From positions 4,394,707-4,458,706 of the forward strand of contig OZ023182.1 in the NCBI GenBank assembly GCA_963995505.1: a stretch of DNA of 64,000 nucleotides, in the 5' to 3' direction. The DNA comes from Hypericum androsaemum (taxonomy: Eukaryota > Streptophyta > Magnoliopsida > Malpighiales > Hypericaceae). The notes below the pieces were generated by a model. That model saw only the letters and a list, made by a program, of their open reading frames with translations. It searched no databases and was not told the origin of the DNA. Numbering within the stretch: position 1 is the first letter of the stretch; each line of letters opens with the position of its first letter. The translations under genes were made by a program, and so were the position numbers. Shown piece after piece: positions 11,113-22,919 of the stretch.

Positions 11113-11955
11113 GGGAAAAGTCTATTTTAGTATCCTGTGGTATCGCCCAAAATTACTTTAGTATCCTGTGGTAAAAAACCGACTAATCGAGTCATACTTA
11201 TTCCAATTAACATCAAAAAGGTCCTCGGGCAGCTGCCCGGAGCTGCCTAGACCCGCCCGGAGCCTGCCCGGACTACGTGGCCAGCCACGTCACCAAAACT
11301 TGATGACGTGGTGCCACGTGGACATCCATCTTCTTCCCTCTCTTCCTCTCCTCCTCCTCCTCCTCTGCCTCCTCCTCCTCGTCCTCGTCCTCCTCCTCCG
11401 CCTCCTCCTCCTCCTCTTCCTCCTCTTCTCCTCCGCCTCCTCCTCCTCGTCCTCCTCCTCTTTCTCCACTTCGTCCTCCTCCTCCTCCACTTCGTCCTCC
11501 TCCTCCTCCTCCGCCTCCTCCTCCTCCTCCTCCTTCTCCTCCCCTGCCTCCTCCTCCTCCTCTTCTCCTCCTCCGCCTCCTCCTCCTCCTCCTCCTCTTC
11601 TCCTCCTCCTCCGCTTCATCCTCCTCCTCCTCTGCCTCCTCCTCCTTCTCCTCCTCCTCCTCCTCCTCCTCCTCCTCCTCCTCCTCTCCTCCTCCTCCGC
11701 CTCCTCCTCCTCCTCTTCTCCTTCTCCTTCTCCTCCTCCTCCTCCTCCACGTGGTGCCACATCATCAAGTTTTGGTGACGTGGCTGGCCACGTAGTCCGG
11801 ACAGGCTCCGGGCGGGTCCGGGCAGCTCTGGGCAGCTGCCAGAGGACCTTTTTGATGTTAATTGGAATAAGTATGACTCGATTAGTCAGTTTTTTATCAC
11901 AGGGTACTAAAGTGATTTTGGGCGATACCACAGGGTACTAAAGTGGACTTTTCCC
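11113..11955. mobile_element. Mutator-like fold-back element, family A (843 bp)
   Basis: Two arms of about 205 bases are near-perfect inverted copies. The left arm begins GGGAAAAGTC at 11113 and the right arm ends with its complement at 11955. Both carry 'TATCGCCCAAAAT', 'CGAGTCATACTTATTCCAAT', GGCAGCTGCC and ACGTGGC blocks. The space between the arms is a long CTC/CCT tract. Runs of nine T (11104-11112) and eight T (11956-11963) flank the element, which fits an 8-9 bp duplication but is uninformative because it is a homopolymer. Long terminal inverted repeats and GGG termini suggest a non-autonomous Mutator-like element. A related element lies at 33726-35152. Confidence 0.8.
11325..11750. 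repeat. CTC/CCT polypyrimidine tract
   Basis: About 420 bases of imperfect CTC and CCT triplets with rare G, the core of the fold-back element. The strand asymmetry is extreme (pyrimidine on plus, purine on minus), so triplex (H-DNA) formation is possible. The long Ser/Leu/Pro and Glu/Arg frames here are repeat artefacts. Confidence 0.9.
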
Positions 11956-11989
11956 TTTTTTTTAGGTTAAGTTCTATTAATAGTACAAG

Positions 11990-13190
11990 TAACTTTTTAA
12001 AGGGGTGGCATAAAATCTATATTAAAATAAATGAGTTACAGCATGAGAAAAGAAAATACATAGACAAATAACAGTAGCATCAACAAAGTGGCACATTAAT
12101 ACTGGTGGAAATGAAGGGTGGTCGAAAGGCTACGAAAGCCAACGACCGAAGTGAAATTATGCATAGACAAGCTATAGCTGAAAAACCACAAGGTAACGTC
12201 ATAAACGCAACATATTGAGCATTTGAATGCATACAAGACGCACGCAAATGAGAGGCAAGGTCGAACAAGTTCGATCAAGGCAAGTTTTGTCACCTGCACC
12301 AATAGGAATAGAATTGTGACCCGAACGGTTCTCAGATTGAGCCAAGGCTGATCCGGGCAAAAGACTACACAACAAAGCCGAGCCAAAAGACCTCTAAACA
12401 AGTGAAAATTAGGGCAACAAGGCAGAACATCACAAAATATAAAAATAGCTAAAAAAAATACATGAACATAAGCAACAATAACAGAGACAAGCAAAGAAAA
12501 GCGATAAAAGATATGAAATAGAACTAACTAGATGGGTTGTAGCCGGGGACAAATTCCTCTGGTAGCCACGAGACGACGCCCTTGGGTGGTCGAAGGAAGG
12601 GCCAGATCCGTCTGTTGGTAGGACTCAAGGTCGAGACAAGTGACCGGTAGGTGAGGCAGAGACGAGCAGTGAAGAAGACGTGGCTGAGAAGAGGCAAGCC
12701 CCTGGCCGGTCGGCTGAAGTCGAGTGGCGGCGGCCTTGCGCGGTGGAGGCCTTAGGGGACGGCTTCAGGAGTGGTGGGAGGACTCCTGAGTTGAAGACGG
12801 TCTTGAATTAGAATTCGAGGAGCAACCTGACTAGAGGATAGCCTTGGATTGTGGTCAAAAGCAAAGGAGGAGTGGCTGAGAGAGGTTGAGGAAGAAGGAA
12901 GGTGGGTGGAGAGATGGGCGGTGACAGAGAAAGGGTATAAAAAACTCTAGATTTGGAAAGGCAACTCTTCTATTGGGAGAAAAAACTCTCTCTAGAAATT
13001 AGGAGAGAGAAGGGGCTTATGGCCTCTACAAGTATCTACAAACTACATAACGTAAGTATAGAATACTCTCGTACAAATAGTATGAGGTGACGACTGCAAA
13101 TTTCGTTGTAATTCTACAATGATAAAATTCAGTGAAAAAATCGTTACCGCTTGTACAATATTTTACACACCATTACAAGTCCCGTAAAGT
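11990..13190 (-). mobile_element. retroposon copy, minus orientation (same family as 39190-39720)
   Basis: Several blocks match the 39.2-39.7 kb region in order: 'AAATCTATATTAAAA', 'GAATTACAG'-like, 'AAAGCCAACGACCGA', 'GAGGCAAGGTCGA' and the CCGGGGACAAATTCCTCTGG / ACCTCCGGGAACCACC area. On the minus strand both copies end in AT-rich sequence followed by an A run, as LINE-type retroposons do. No open frame survives. Boundaries are approximate; GC-rich sequence from 12540 to about 12930 may be the old coding or 5' part. Confidence 0.45.
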
Positions 13191-15468
13191 ATGGGTAGGT
13201 GACTTTTTTTAGAAGTTAATGGAGCAGCTGCCAAGTGAACAAGTGGGAAATAAAATCTTACAAGTCACTGGGGGACCCTTAGTTGCACTCACGAGACGAG
13301 ACATAGACAAGCTCCTCTTAATCCTTCGGGTAAGATTATAATGAGATGACAGAATCACACAGTACAAGCTCAAAGTTGCATGTGATGTATTACCAGAGTT
13401 GATGGTAACATAGTTGGTTGAATGCAAAAGGAAATCATAGATTTAGTGTAGATGAAGAGTATGACGAATGTACGTGGTTTAGTCACAAGACTAATATTAT
13501 ATGACATAGGTAATCATCGAGAGTAGTTCAGTCACAGGACCAACAAACATAGAATTAGCCATTAGGTCACTGATTTTGTGATTTTTTTTTCTGAAATTTT
13601 AAAATGTAACCTGGTTCATTTTCTATTTAAATTATCTGGTTACACTGAAATTTTTACCCCGGGATTTGGGAATGGAGAGTGGCCGCTTTGCGTTTATCAT
13701 GTCCTCATGAGTGCTTTTATAAATTTCAAGTTGAAATTTTGGCCTCTATTTTTTAAATCATTTTGGAGATAATGCAGACCACGTAATTTTTTGAGGGGTC
13801 AAAGTACAATAATTTTGAGGACGACAAGAAAGTCAAGTTACCGATCAAACTTCGAACTTTACCGATCAAAAAAGCTGCGAAATGCAAAAGGCATACGCAC
13901 ATGCTCCTTGAGCTAATACTGATATTTTTAACTATGAAATCTTTTTTTTGGACTTTAACTATGAACTCTGTGGTTAATCCGTTGAAGTAAAAAATATTGT
14001 TGAAAAAATTATTCATGTACCTGACTCTTAATATCATAACTAAAAAAATTATGAAATTTGTGGTTCATCCGGTGGTTTGGATTCAAATTATTGACTGTAG
14101 TTTTTTTTATAAGTAAATTATTGACTATAGTAACCCTAACTATGGGCTAACAGTTAAGGTAATGGAGAGTTATTTCTACCTCGTCAATCGATTATTAGTG
14201 TTAATACGACAGTCTAATTAAATGAAGTAAAAAACAAGAAAAGTTATAGCTTTAATATTTCCCTAGCGTGAAGCTTTCAAAAATTATTATTTCAACTTTA
14301 AAATTTATAACAAACATCACCTTAAAAATTTTAAAATTAATAAAAGAGATTTTGATTTAAATTTCATTTAAAATGACAGTTTAAATCAAATGTAATTAAC
14401 TTTTTAAAATTGTGATTGTAAATTTTTTTTAAATTTGTCTGTGGTCAGCCCTGCCCGCACACAAGGACACAAAAATAAGTAGGGTAGGTAGGAAGTGGGA
14501 ATAACAAGGTGTAGAAAATGGATGCGTCTATTCCACATGATCCGCCTTTTTACTCGCCCAAAATTCTGTGCCTCTATTGATAGCTTATTCTCATATTGTT
14601 GTACCCTCGAGAATATGTGTGTTTGTTTTACTACACCGAAATCAAATGCAACTTGTCAAATTTAAAAGTTTTGGATTTAAGTTTTATGGACCTTTAAAAT
14701 ATAATTTAAAAAATTACTACTAAAATAAAATTGAATAGTATCCGAATATAGAAGATATACCGCACTTGGATTGAGTTGTGCCTTGGGACAGAAACCCACT
14801 CACTTGCATACCCTCCTGCAGAACATTTTGTTTTTTAATTCGGGCCCAATAGTCAAGTTGGTCCTTAATCATTGTTTCCTCTTTATCATGCTTTCATCAA
14901 GGCTAGTAAATTACGTGACGCCGAACGACCCGGAATTAAAAGCAGAAAAACCGAAACCATATTGTATATTGGAAAAGAATCATCTTTATCAAATTTTAAT
15001 ATTGCCAATTTTAGAATTTAAACTTCAAAATTTAGATTAAATTAGAAAAGCTCTTGTTGTGTCTAAATATTTGTCGATCATGCCCAAAATTAAATTTGTG
15101 CAGTTCTTTAATTTACCGTTGCACTAATTTTTAACATTGATCCACTCTAAACTCGTGTGTGTATGAAAATAGTAGCGGATGGTGACGATAAAAAAATAAT
15201 GGTTCAATCAAGAGGATTAGTCTCATGTGCTCGCCAATACTCTCACAAAGTGAAATCATGATTTCATAATTATGAAAACTTGTATATACACCTAGAACTA
15301 CTAGCTGTGACATTAGTTTTTTTAATAAGTAAATTGTTATTATCCATTAAAAAATTATGTCAAATGTACACGGATGTACTACACCAGTAGTGTCGCATAT
15401 TGGTTTGTTAGGACATTTAGACTAGGAAGTGAATCGGAGGAAGAACTATTAAGCAAACCTCCAAATAA
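13191..15468. other. AT-rich intergenic stretch
   Basis: No gene or recognisable element. Homopolymer-rich, with many short open frames of random appearance. Confidence 0.5.
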
Positions 15469-16126
15469 TTTTTTTTTTAATTACAGACCTTTATTACGAA
15501 AGAAAAAAAGTTATAAGAAGGGATGAGAAAAGAGAGAAAATCTAAAACTCCCAAGGCCTAAACAGGTAATTAGCGCCTAGCAAACTTGCTTCCCAAACAA
15601 GTATCTCTACCTAGGCTAACCCACAGATCGGGTAGTCAATGATAAATAGCTACTCGAACACGAATTACTTATTTTTCTTCGCATTACGCTTCATTGCCCG
15701 TGTCAGAACGGAAGACGTAGAAGTAGCGACATTATCAATGGCCTCCTTCAGGTATTTAGAAGCCCGTGGGGGCGACAGTGAAGGCGGTTCATACTCCTCA
15801 TCTGACTCGTCGGCCCATCGGGGACTACTTTTAGCACCACTGCCTACAGGCTCGCTCCCATCAGAAATCGAAGAGACGTTAGTGGACCTGGAGATGACTT
15901 TTGTCTCATCCACCACCATCGCATCTCTAGCTGCCGGAGAAGCAAGCATCCCCAGAGAGAAACCTGTAAAATCAACAATGAGAGAAGGAAAACTTGGAAG
16001 CACCAACTCCGTAGAAAGCACCAACGCATGCTCATGAGCAATCTCAACAGAATTGGAATCCTCCAAATAAACTTAAAACTACTCTTGTTTGAATTCCACA
16101 TATAAATAAATTAATATATTTTACAC
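15469..16126 (-). pseudogene. retrocopied fragment with a 133-codon frame, unrecognised
   Basis: On the minus strand an open frame (16066-15665) encodes a protein starting MEDSNSVEIAHEHALVL. It has an acidic Ser/Pro-rich centre (DESDEEYEPPSLSPPRASKY) and a basic end TRAMKRNAKKNK. About 190 bases beyond its stop lies a run of ten A (minus strand, near 15470). The poly(A) and lack of introns suggest a reverse-transcribed copy, or the 3' part of a LINE first ORF. I do not recognise the family and assign no function. Confidence 0.35.
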
Positions 16127-17512
16127 TTAAAAAAGTGATATCATGATTTCGGGGATACAATTCAAGAACGAAAATGATGAACCAAGATTACTATTGTACG
16201 ATTGCAACAGGCATATGAACAAAAGACAATACAATGTGGGAGGAGCGTCACACATTACTGACCAAGTGGTACATACAAATTACTTGATTAAGGGTTAGGT
16301 ATGATAAGGGCTTAATCACTTAATCTATAATAATGGAATCGGCTATTGCCTTGGAATTACATTCCTTGGACGTGTATATATGCCATGTTGCGTCCCCTCA
16401 GGAGGTGGAGGATATCATTATGATTTTTTTTTTTTGAGAATGATATCATTATGATTTAATGGTACAGACAGAAACCTGGAGGAAAGCACACAAACACATG
16501 CACCATTGCACCAATCTGTAGGGCTCTTCTATGGGAAATTCTGACGTCGAAGTGCAACAATTTTGAGAGAAAAATGGCTAATATGTCATGTGGGTTTTGT
16601 TGTATGTTTGGGGTAAGTAGATAATATATCGCAAAATAGTTAGTCTGATAATTTATATTTGAGTCGGATAAGATTTAAAAAAGATGACAAAATTTTCCCA
16701 ATAAATACTTAATATTACTGCATTCTCAAGTGCTCAAACTTGAGATTTTTTTGTCATTAATTTACTTGGGTTTAATATTTACTTGAATTATAACACTTCT
16801 TGTGTTTTTATTCGGGTAAAATTTAGCTTTAGGATATGTAAATACCGAATCTGTTCTCTATGTATTTGTCCGTATGCTCCACTTTGGGCCTCGGCTGGGG
16901 GAGGTTGACCTTTGTAATTATTACTAATATTACTATGAATATAAATGAAGAAATTTTATCTACAAAAAATAATAAGTAAAAAGAAAACATCACTAAACTT
17001 AAGTAATTGTGATTTTTTTCAATAATACATAATCAAAAATAAAACTCCAATATACCGGACCACCATCAATAGCAAACTTGGTTATTTTTTAAGGTAAAGT
17101 GGTGATGGTTAATATTGAGTGAAAATCACGATACAAAAGGTTGGCCGATTCTAAAGATGGTTTATAGTACAATTCTTTTGAAAAGAACCAAATCTAATCT
17201 GTTATAATGCTAATATGCTACTAAATTTCGGAACTATGAGAGTGAGTCCGAATAAAGACAACATATGATAGCAAACTAGATGGTTCCCAAAAAAATGATA
17301 GCAAACTAGATTATTACTATATAAAATTCAGTGTTTTTTATAATAGATGCAATTTTCTTACTTTTGAAAGAGCCATAAAACAAAATACAACCCGATATCA
17401 TCCATAAATTTCGGTGTTTAGATGACTTTTTACGAAGAAAAATCATCATTTCTCGGAGATAAGCTACTGCCGAACTTATTATTATTATTGGTGCATTGAA
17501 ACATATTATTTA
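16127..17512. other. intergenic, no gene seen
   Basis: AT-rich spacer. A short direct repeat of 'GATATCATTATGATTT' flanks a poly-T tract at about 16409-16460 and could be the target duplication of a tiny insertion. Another short repeat 'ATGATAGCAAACTAGAT' occurs at about 17265 and 17295. Confidence 0.45.
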
Positions 17513-18256
17513 GGACAAATTACTCTCAAGCTCTTGACCTTTGGTCACTCTCCCTCTAGGGTCCCTGACTTTTGAAAAATAATTTTTCTGTCCCTAAGTT
17601 TTGATGATAATAGACTCTCGGGTTCCTGGAACCGGAATATTCCTTTTTCTCCGGTGAACCCCCAATTGAAATGACCAAAATATCCTCCATTGTTAAAAAA
17701 ATGAAGGTTATCTTCTTCACTTATTCCTCTCTCTCTCTCCTCCTTTTCGGTGGGAATAAAAAATACCTAAAATCAAACTTCTTCTTCTTTCCTTCCCTTT
17801 CTTCTTCTTCTTTGCTTGGAATAAAAAATAACTAATCAACAGAAAGAACCCAAACCCAACCTCGTCACTGTATAGATATCCAATCGCTCAACTAGATCTG
17901 AAGCCATGACAACTAACACACGAATTCTTCGCCTTCTCATCTGGGTCCACAACAGAAAGAACCAAGATCGACCAAATCGAGCTTTTTCACGATCTTAATA
18001 TCCCTAAGATCGACCAAATCGGGCTTCGCAGGGTCTACAACAGAAAGAACTGAATCCAGCTGGAGTACTGGCTCACAACCTTACTGTTCAACGACGTGCT
18101 GGCGGACTTGACAAGCGGAGAAAAAAGAATATTCTGGCTCTAGGGACCCGAGAGTCTATTATCATCAAAACTTAGGGACGGGACAATCATTTTTCAAAAG
18201 TCAGGGACCCTAGGGGGAGGGTAACCAAAGGTTAGGGACTTGAGAATAATTTACCC
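17513..18256. mobile_element. Mutator-like MITE, family B (744 bp) with 9-bp target duplication
   Basis: The termini are GGACAAATTA (left, 17513) and TAATTTACCC on the right (complement GGGTAAATTA, ending 18256). Inverted arms of about 130 bases share 'CCCTAAGTTTTGATGATAAT', 'AGACTCTCGGG', 'GGGTCCCTGACTTTTGAAAA' and 'GGAATATTC'. The nine bases TATTATTTA at 17504-17512 are repeated exactly at 18257-18265. A perfect 9-bp target-site duplication with long inverted termini is the hallmark of Mutator-like elements. The centre (about 17700-18110) holds CT-rich sequence and a short repeated GATCGACCAAATCG phrase, and no gene, so transposase must act in trans. The left end of an element with the same terminus starts at 62850. 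Confidence 0.93.
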
Positions 18257-19780
18257 TATTATTTATTATATTAATAAAAGGCAACTCTATAGTCAATGTG
18301 GCTATCATCTTTCTCTCTTTTTCCTTGGGTCAAAAATTACTCGATTGCGAAATATCATCAATACACTAAATTGGAGGGCGAAGTGTCCTCACTATCATGT
18401 ATTGTCGCTATGCATTGAGCCATGACTCGGATTGATGATACTTCTTTTCCTCTTTTTTTCCCTGCAAAATCTGCATCATGATAAAACCTATCACTACCTT
18501 CAATTTTAATTTTTAGGAACATATTTCTTTAATAAATTAATTACAACATAGTTTAGAACCTCCAACGGAAGAGAATCTTTTTACCCGAGAATTTGTTAAC
18601 TTACTGGTCTCGTATAATTTTCTTTCTTTCGTATATATATTTTTTTCGAATTCTCATTGATATGCGTATTCCGTGTACACCGAATATTTAAAACCACAAT
18701 GGCGTTAGCAAGAAATATTTGTTTCATTGTTGGACACAAGTTCTTTTTTCAGAATCATCATCTATTTGGCTGACTGCGACTCTGCGGATCTCGGCCTCGT
18801 CTAGGAAAGCTGGTATACGAAATTATTCCATTCCTACTTTATTCCCTTCAAGGAATCACTTTTTTTATAGCTCAAATTATGTTATTTTGGAATGCAGATT
18901 CAGTGGCAGCCCAGTACCATTATTTTCATCCAAAACAAGAAACAGGAAAATTCCTCCCATCCTACGTAAGTAGCCTACCACATGGTACGTACTATTAATT
19001 ATTGTAATGGGAAACAAATGAATTAATTACACAGCACTCGTCATAACTACTAAACAAACCAGTTCTATTGGATATTTAATTATTTTTTTGAAAGGTAAAT
19101 TTTGTACACCAAGAATACACTTTTTATGATTTGAATTTCAATCTCTGTCAAATCATCATTTGTCTTATGCCGCTAGGCCAAATATTCTTTGGTTATCGAA
19201 TATTTGAATTCAATTACCACTTTTTTTTAAACCATTTGGTATCCTAGCACTAGTTGAAATGATTAAGTTGGTTATGGGCCTTATGGCGGAAAAACAATGG
19301 GTTTAACTTACGAAGCCCATTTTCCTCTTGCGGAGTTCTTTCACGAGGTTTTTTCACAAGAAGATTTTAATGAGACTAACAGCCGCAATTTCGAAAAAGG
19401 ATAGAAAGAATTCTGTGCTAAATAGTAGTATCTATCACAATGATGAATTATAAGGACTTTTAAGTAGGAGGCTAAGTTATGTGTTAAATATTTCTTTAGA
19501 ATGTGCTTGTGTTTTAATTTTGAATTTATATATCGGGATTTACCCCTCTATTCAGAGAAAATTACGGTGCTCACTGCCCATTGCGGTATCGCAGAAATGG
19601 ATTGGCACATCCATACCGGGTACAGGTTGTCTTGCCGCATGCAACGGTGCCGTAAGGGCCCAGTACAAAGGAAGCCCACGAAGCAAATGTGAGTTTTTGT
19701 TCAAAGCTTGAAGGGCCCACAATGACAAAATACATAACACGATGGAGGTGGATGTGGGCCCTTTGGGCCCATTAAACATC
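18257..19780. other. intergenic, no gene seen
   Basis: AT-rich spacer. Several open frames of 60-84 codons show no family features. Confidence 0.5.
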
Positions 19781-19791
19781 GGTTAGAGTCT

Positions 19792-20025
19792 AGGGATGGC
19801 ATAAATATCTATACCATGGGGGTCGGATCCTACCCTTACTTTGTAAGTCTAGGGTATGTTAACTTTGACTGGGTCTAGAGTAGGGTATAAGTACGAGTCT
19901 ACTTTTAGAGGTGGGTTATAGGGTAGGGTATGAATCTCATGAATTTTTATTATACCCTTACAATTTTACCCTACTTTGGATCCTACCCTAATTAGACCCT
20001 AACTAGACCCTAATTGTAGTAGAGT
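19792..20025. repeat. GGGTA/TACCC-rich block, possible hAT-type MITE relic
   Basis: The block starts TAGGGATGGCA and holds many copies of AGGGTA, GGGTAGGGTA and, in the second half, TACCCTA and AGACCCTAA. Opposite strand preference in the two halves (GGGTA first, TACCC later) resembles the subterminal repeats of hAT elements. No terminal inverted repeat pair or 8-bp duplication was confirmed. Confidence 0.35.
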
Positions 20026-20373
20026 TCTCAAATATTCTGGAATATGCTCTATGATATTGACTCTGAAATTCGAGATACATATAATTCTAATTTTTGTTAT
20101 TGATATACTAGATATTTCATGATTAATCTTCACATATTCATTATAATTTACTTGATTTTATATATACTAGCAAAGACGTACGCGCGATGCGAGTAATTTT
20201 CTATTTCAAAACCCGCAAAATATATCGTTTATTATCTTTTTTGTAATCGGTACATGAATAAGATGCTCTCTTACATATTTAATTACACTATCCAAACGGT
20301 CCCAAAAAAAAGAAACAACTCCTTTTCGTGTTTATCTACATTCTAAAACTCGTCACCTTCACAACGCCGAGAA

Positions 20374-20880
20374 ATGGCACCGTATCGCTCCACCACTTCA
20401 CCCAAGCGTCTTGCACGCAGAGATATGCGGATCCCACATGGCACTGGCGTCGATTTCGCCGGTAGTGGCGCTGGCGTTAGCACTGCAGGTTCTAGCTGCC
20501 ATCCTACTCCACTACGTTCTCCAACGTGGACTCATCTTCTCTCCCGTTTGACTATTTCTCCCTCGACGAGGCTGCTGTCTTCCATATGTACTCCCCCTAC
20601 GGGTTCGATGCCTTTGTCATCGAGACTATCCCTCTCTCCCTCTACGACCCGCCATCGAACGACTACTTGAGGACTCTCTCGACCTGCTCTCACCCCTTCC
20701 GTATGAACTGCATCGACATCTGACTCAGATCCCACGTCAATTTTTCCCTCTGCCGCGCTGAAATATTCCTCCTCGATTCCTCCCCCTTCGTCCCCATCAT
20801 GTCCACTAGGATCTGTTGATCCCTCGAAGACGATGTTTTCATTTTTCTCCTCGACCAGGCCAACAACATCATGATTTAAC
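20374..20880 (+). pseudogene. GC-rich coding-like segment, unrecognised
   Basis: A GC-rich island in AT-rich surroundings. One frame starts MAPYRSTTSPKRLARR at 20374; another, from about 20526, reads SSSLPFDYFSLDEAAVF and continues to RMNCIDI before a stop at 20721. After that stop the same frame continues with coding-like sequence (about 20724-20870, SHVNFSLCRAEIFLLD). Coding character that changes frame and crosses stops suggests a decayed gene fragment. I do not recognise the family. Confidence 0.3.
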
Positions 20881-21039
20881 TAAAAGCAATGTTTTTAAAA
20901 CCGGACCGTAAAGTGACTCAGAATTTTCTCAATTTGTGGTCCAACTGGCCTAACTCACTCAGCCGCCGGTTGAACCGAAACTCATATATTATGTTGTATA
21001 TATATATGGAAAAAAATTCAGAAATTCCTAAGTTTTGAT

Positions 21040-21715
21040 ATAATGTACTAGGAGATCCTTTACATAATAAATTAATCTCTAAATTTTGATATAATGCACT
21101 CATTAGTTCTTCTAACCAATTTCTCTCCTAGATTCAATCAAATTGAAATATGAAATTACTAAAATACCATACCTCACTATAAAAATCCAAAATCATATAA
21201 CCCCTCCAAACAATAAAAGAATTCCACCCCATTAAAATAACAAAAGCATCCTAAGCTTCCAACTCTATCGAAAAGCTAAATTAAAATTAAAATTGAGGAA
21301 CTAAAGTAAATAAAGCTGCTATTGTGATCACTTTTTTTTTTCTTCTCACGTTTATTTGCTTAGTTTCGTGGGGTCTATATCTTTTAGTGTTCTTATAAAC
21401 ATACTTCTTTTTTAGATTGATGAATTTTTGTGGAGGGGTTCAATTTCATAAACGGGAAGAACTTGATCCGTCGAAATTTCCTTTGTAGAATGTCGTCCTT
21501 TATTTTTTATAAGAACATAGTATTTCGAGTTCGATTTTTATGTGTGAGTTTTGAGGTAATTATTATTTTGGAGTTTTAAAGTGAGGCAAGGGTATGTTGG
21601 TAAACTCATGTAGTAACCTAATTGAATTTGAGATTAAATTTGATTAAAAGGATTAATGACTTGGATTTCTAAAAACTCATAAATTAATTTATTAATGATA
21701 GGATCTATTAGTATG
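21040..21715. mobile_element. decayed fold-back MITE
   Basis: Blocks on the left ('GAGATCC', 'AATAAATTAAT', 'TCAATCAAATTGAAAT', 'CATACCTCACT') recur as imperfect reverse complements on the right ('TGAGGCAAGGGTATG', 'TGAATTTGAGATTAAATTTG', 'ATTAATTTATTAATGATAGG'). The order is mirrored around about 21380. No gene inside and no clear duplication at the edges. Confidence 0.45.
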
Positions 21716-21944
21716 TGAACTTCTAACTATATATTCAATATTCATTCTCTTCCTTAGCACAAACTCCCACTTTCACCCACCAACCAACTCTTTATCTTTC
21801 TTTTTTTTTTCCAGAAACTCCTACGTCCACCAACCCTTCTCTCTTTTTCACTCCTTGTATTCCATGTCTCCTTTAGTCCTCAACCTTCAAGCATCCTCAT
21901 GTGCGACATGACTTCCGACATCCTGCCTCTCTCATCACAAAATC

Positions 21945-22250
21945 ATGAACCTCTTCAGTTTCAAAAGTCCCCGCCTCGCCCTCCAATTTCCCCAAATTGC
22001 CCCTCCCAACTACCCCGCCTACCACCTTCCGACTTCCACCTCTAACAACTTCTCACCGCGCCATCTCTCGCTAGCTCGGCCACGCCTCGTTTCCGCCCAA
22101 GACGATGAGAAAGCCGGATTAGGAAGAGAATGTGCGGTGTACCAGAAGACGTTGAGGCTGGTGGAGTGCTCGATGTTCGCCGCCGTCACCGACTCGGCTA
22201 CTTCCTCAGAAACTCCCTCGCACACTCACGATTTAATTGAAGGGCAATTT
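21945..22250 (+). pseudogene. first-exon fragment of a plastid DUF2232-type membrane protein, frameshifted
   Basis: The frame starting MNLFSFKSPRLALQFP looks like a Ser/Pro-rich plastid transit region. It then reads RECAVYQKTLRLVECSMFAA and VT, a motif I associate with plant plastid proteins of the DUF2232 type, where it leads into the first membrane helix. Directly after AAVT the frame is lost, but a neighbouring frame gives GYFLRNSLA, the expected helix continuation. A one-base loss near 22193 explains this. After SLA the homology ends and no later exon is seen, so this is a truncated, frameshifted copy. The family assignment is from memory and should be searched. Confidence 0.5.
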
Positions 22251-22919
22251 AGTCATTTCACCGTGTCAGACCAAACTGCCCAAAAAAAAATATTTATATT
22301 ATTATAGTAAGATAATTACAAATTTATGTCTAAAAATTATCAAAAAAAATGACTTGCATTTATTTCAAGGGTATGGATAGGATCTTGTTTCTGCTACTTC
22401 CTTCATTTATTGGGCTTGATAAGGGCCGCGCCTTCCCAATATGCAGGCTTTCAGATTACAAGCTCAAATGGAGTAGCTTAAAATTATTATTTTACCTTAT
22501 AAATCAAAATTCGTGAAAAATATATCATCATTGTATTTTTTTTATCATCTGATATTCATATCAGATCGAGAACTATTGAATTCTAATAATGAAGTGATTT
22601 TTTCAATAGTTTCTCTTTTTTATGGGTAAATTTTATTTCATATAAATATTTACATATTTATAAAATTGGATGGCATTCTCTCAAAGAAGTTACCACCACG
22701 GTCTCGTTAAAACATTACCGTAGTAGAACTTCGCTGGAAACCTTTTACAGGAAAAGAGCGTCTAACATTTTATTGATAAAATTGTAACTCAGCACTCCAA
22801 ATATTTATTAATCTTGTGGACAACGAGTGAAGAACGTTTTTAACCACCCAAAGACAACTAGTCACTCTTTGGAAACAAAAGTCTAGGTATGCTTGATGGA
22901 GATAAAAAAAACTCGGTTC
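22251..22919. other. intergenic, no gene seen
   Basis: AT-rich spacer without recognisable features. Confidence 0.5.

Noticed and set aside
11168..11941. Long Ser/Leu/Pro and Glu/Arg reading frames on both strands
   Set aside because: They are translations of the CTC/CCT tract and its inverted arms. Open in many frames because the triplets contain no stop.
12096..12494. 132-codon minus-strand frame rich in Phe, Cys and Val
   Set aside because: Lies within the retroposon copy; composition is that of random AT-rich sequence and the 39 kb copy does not preserve it.
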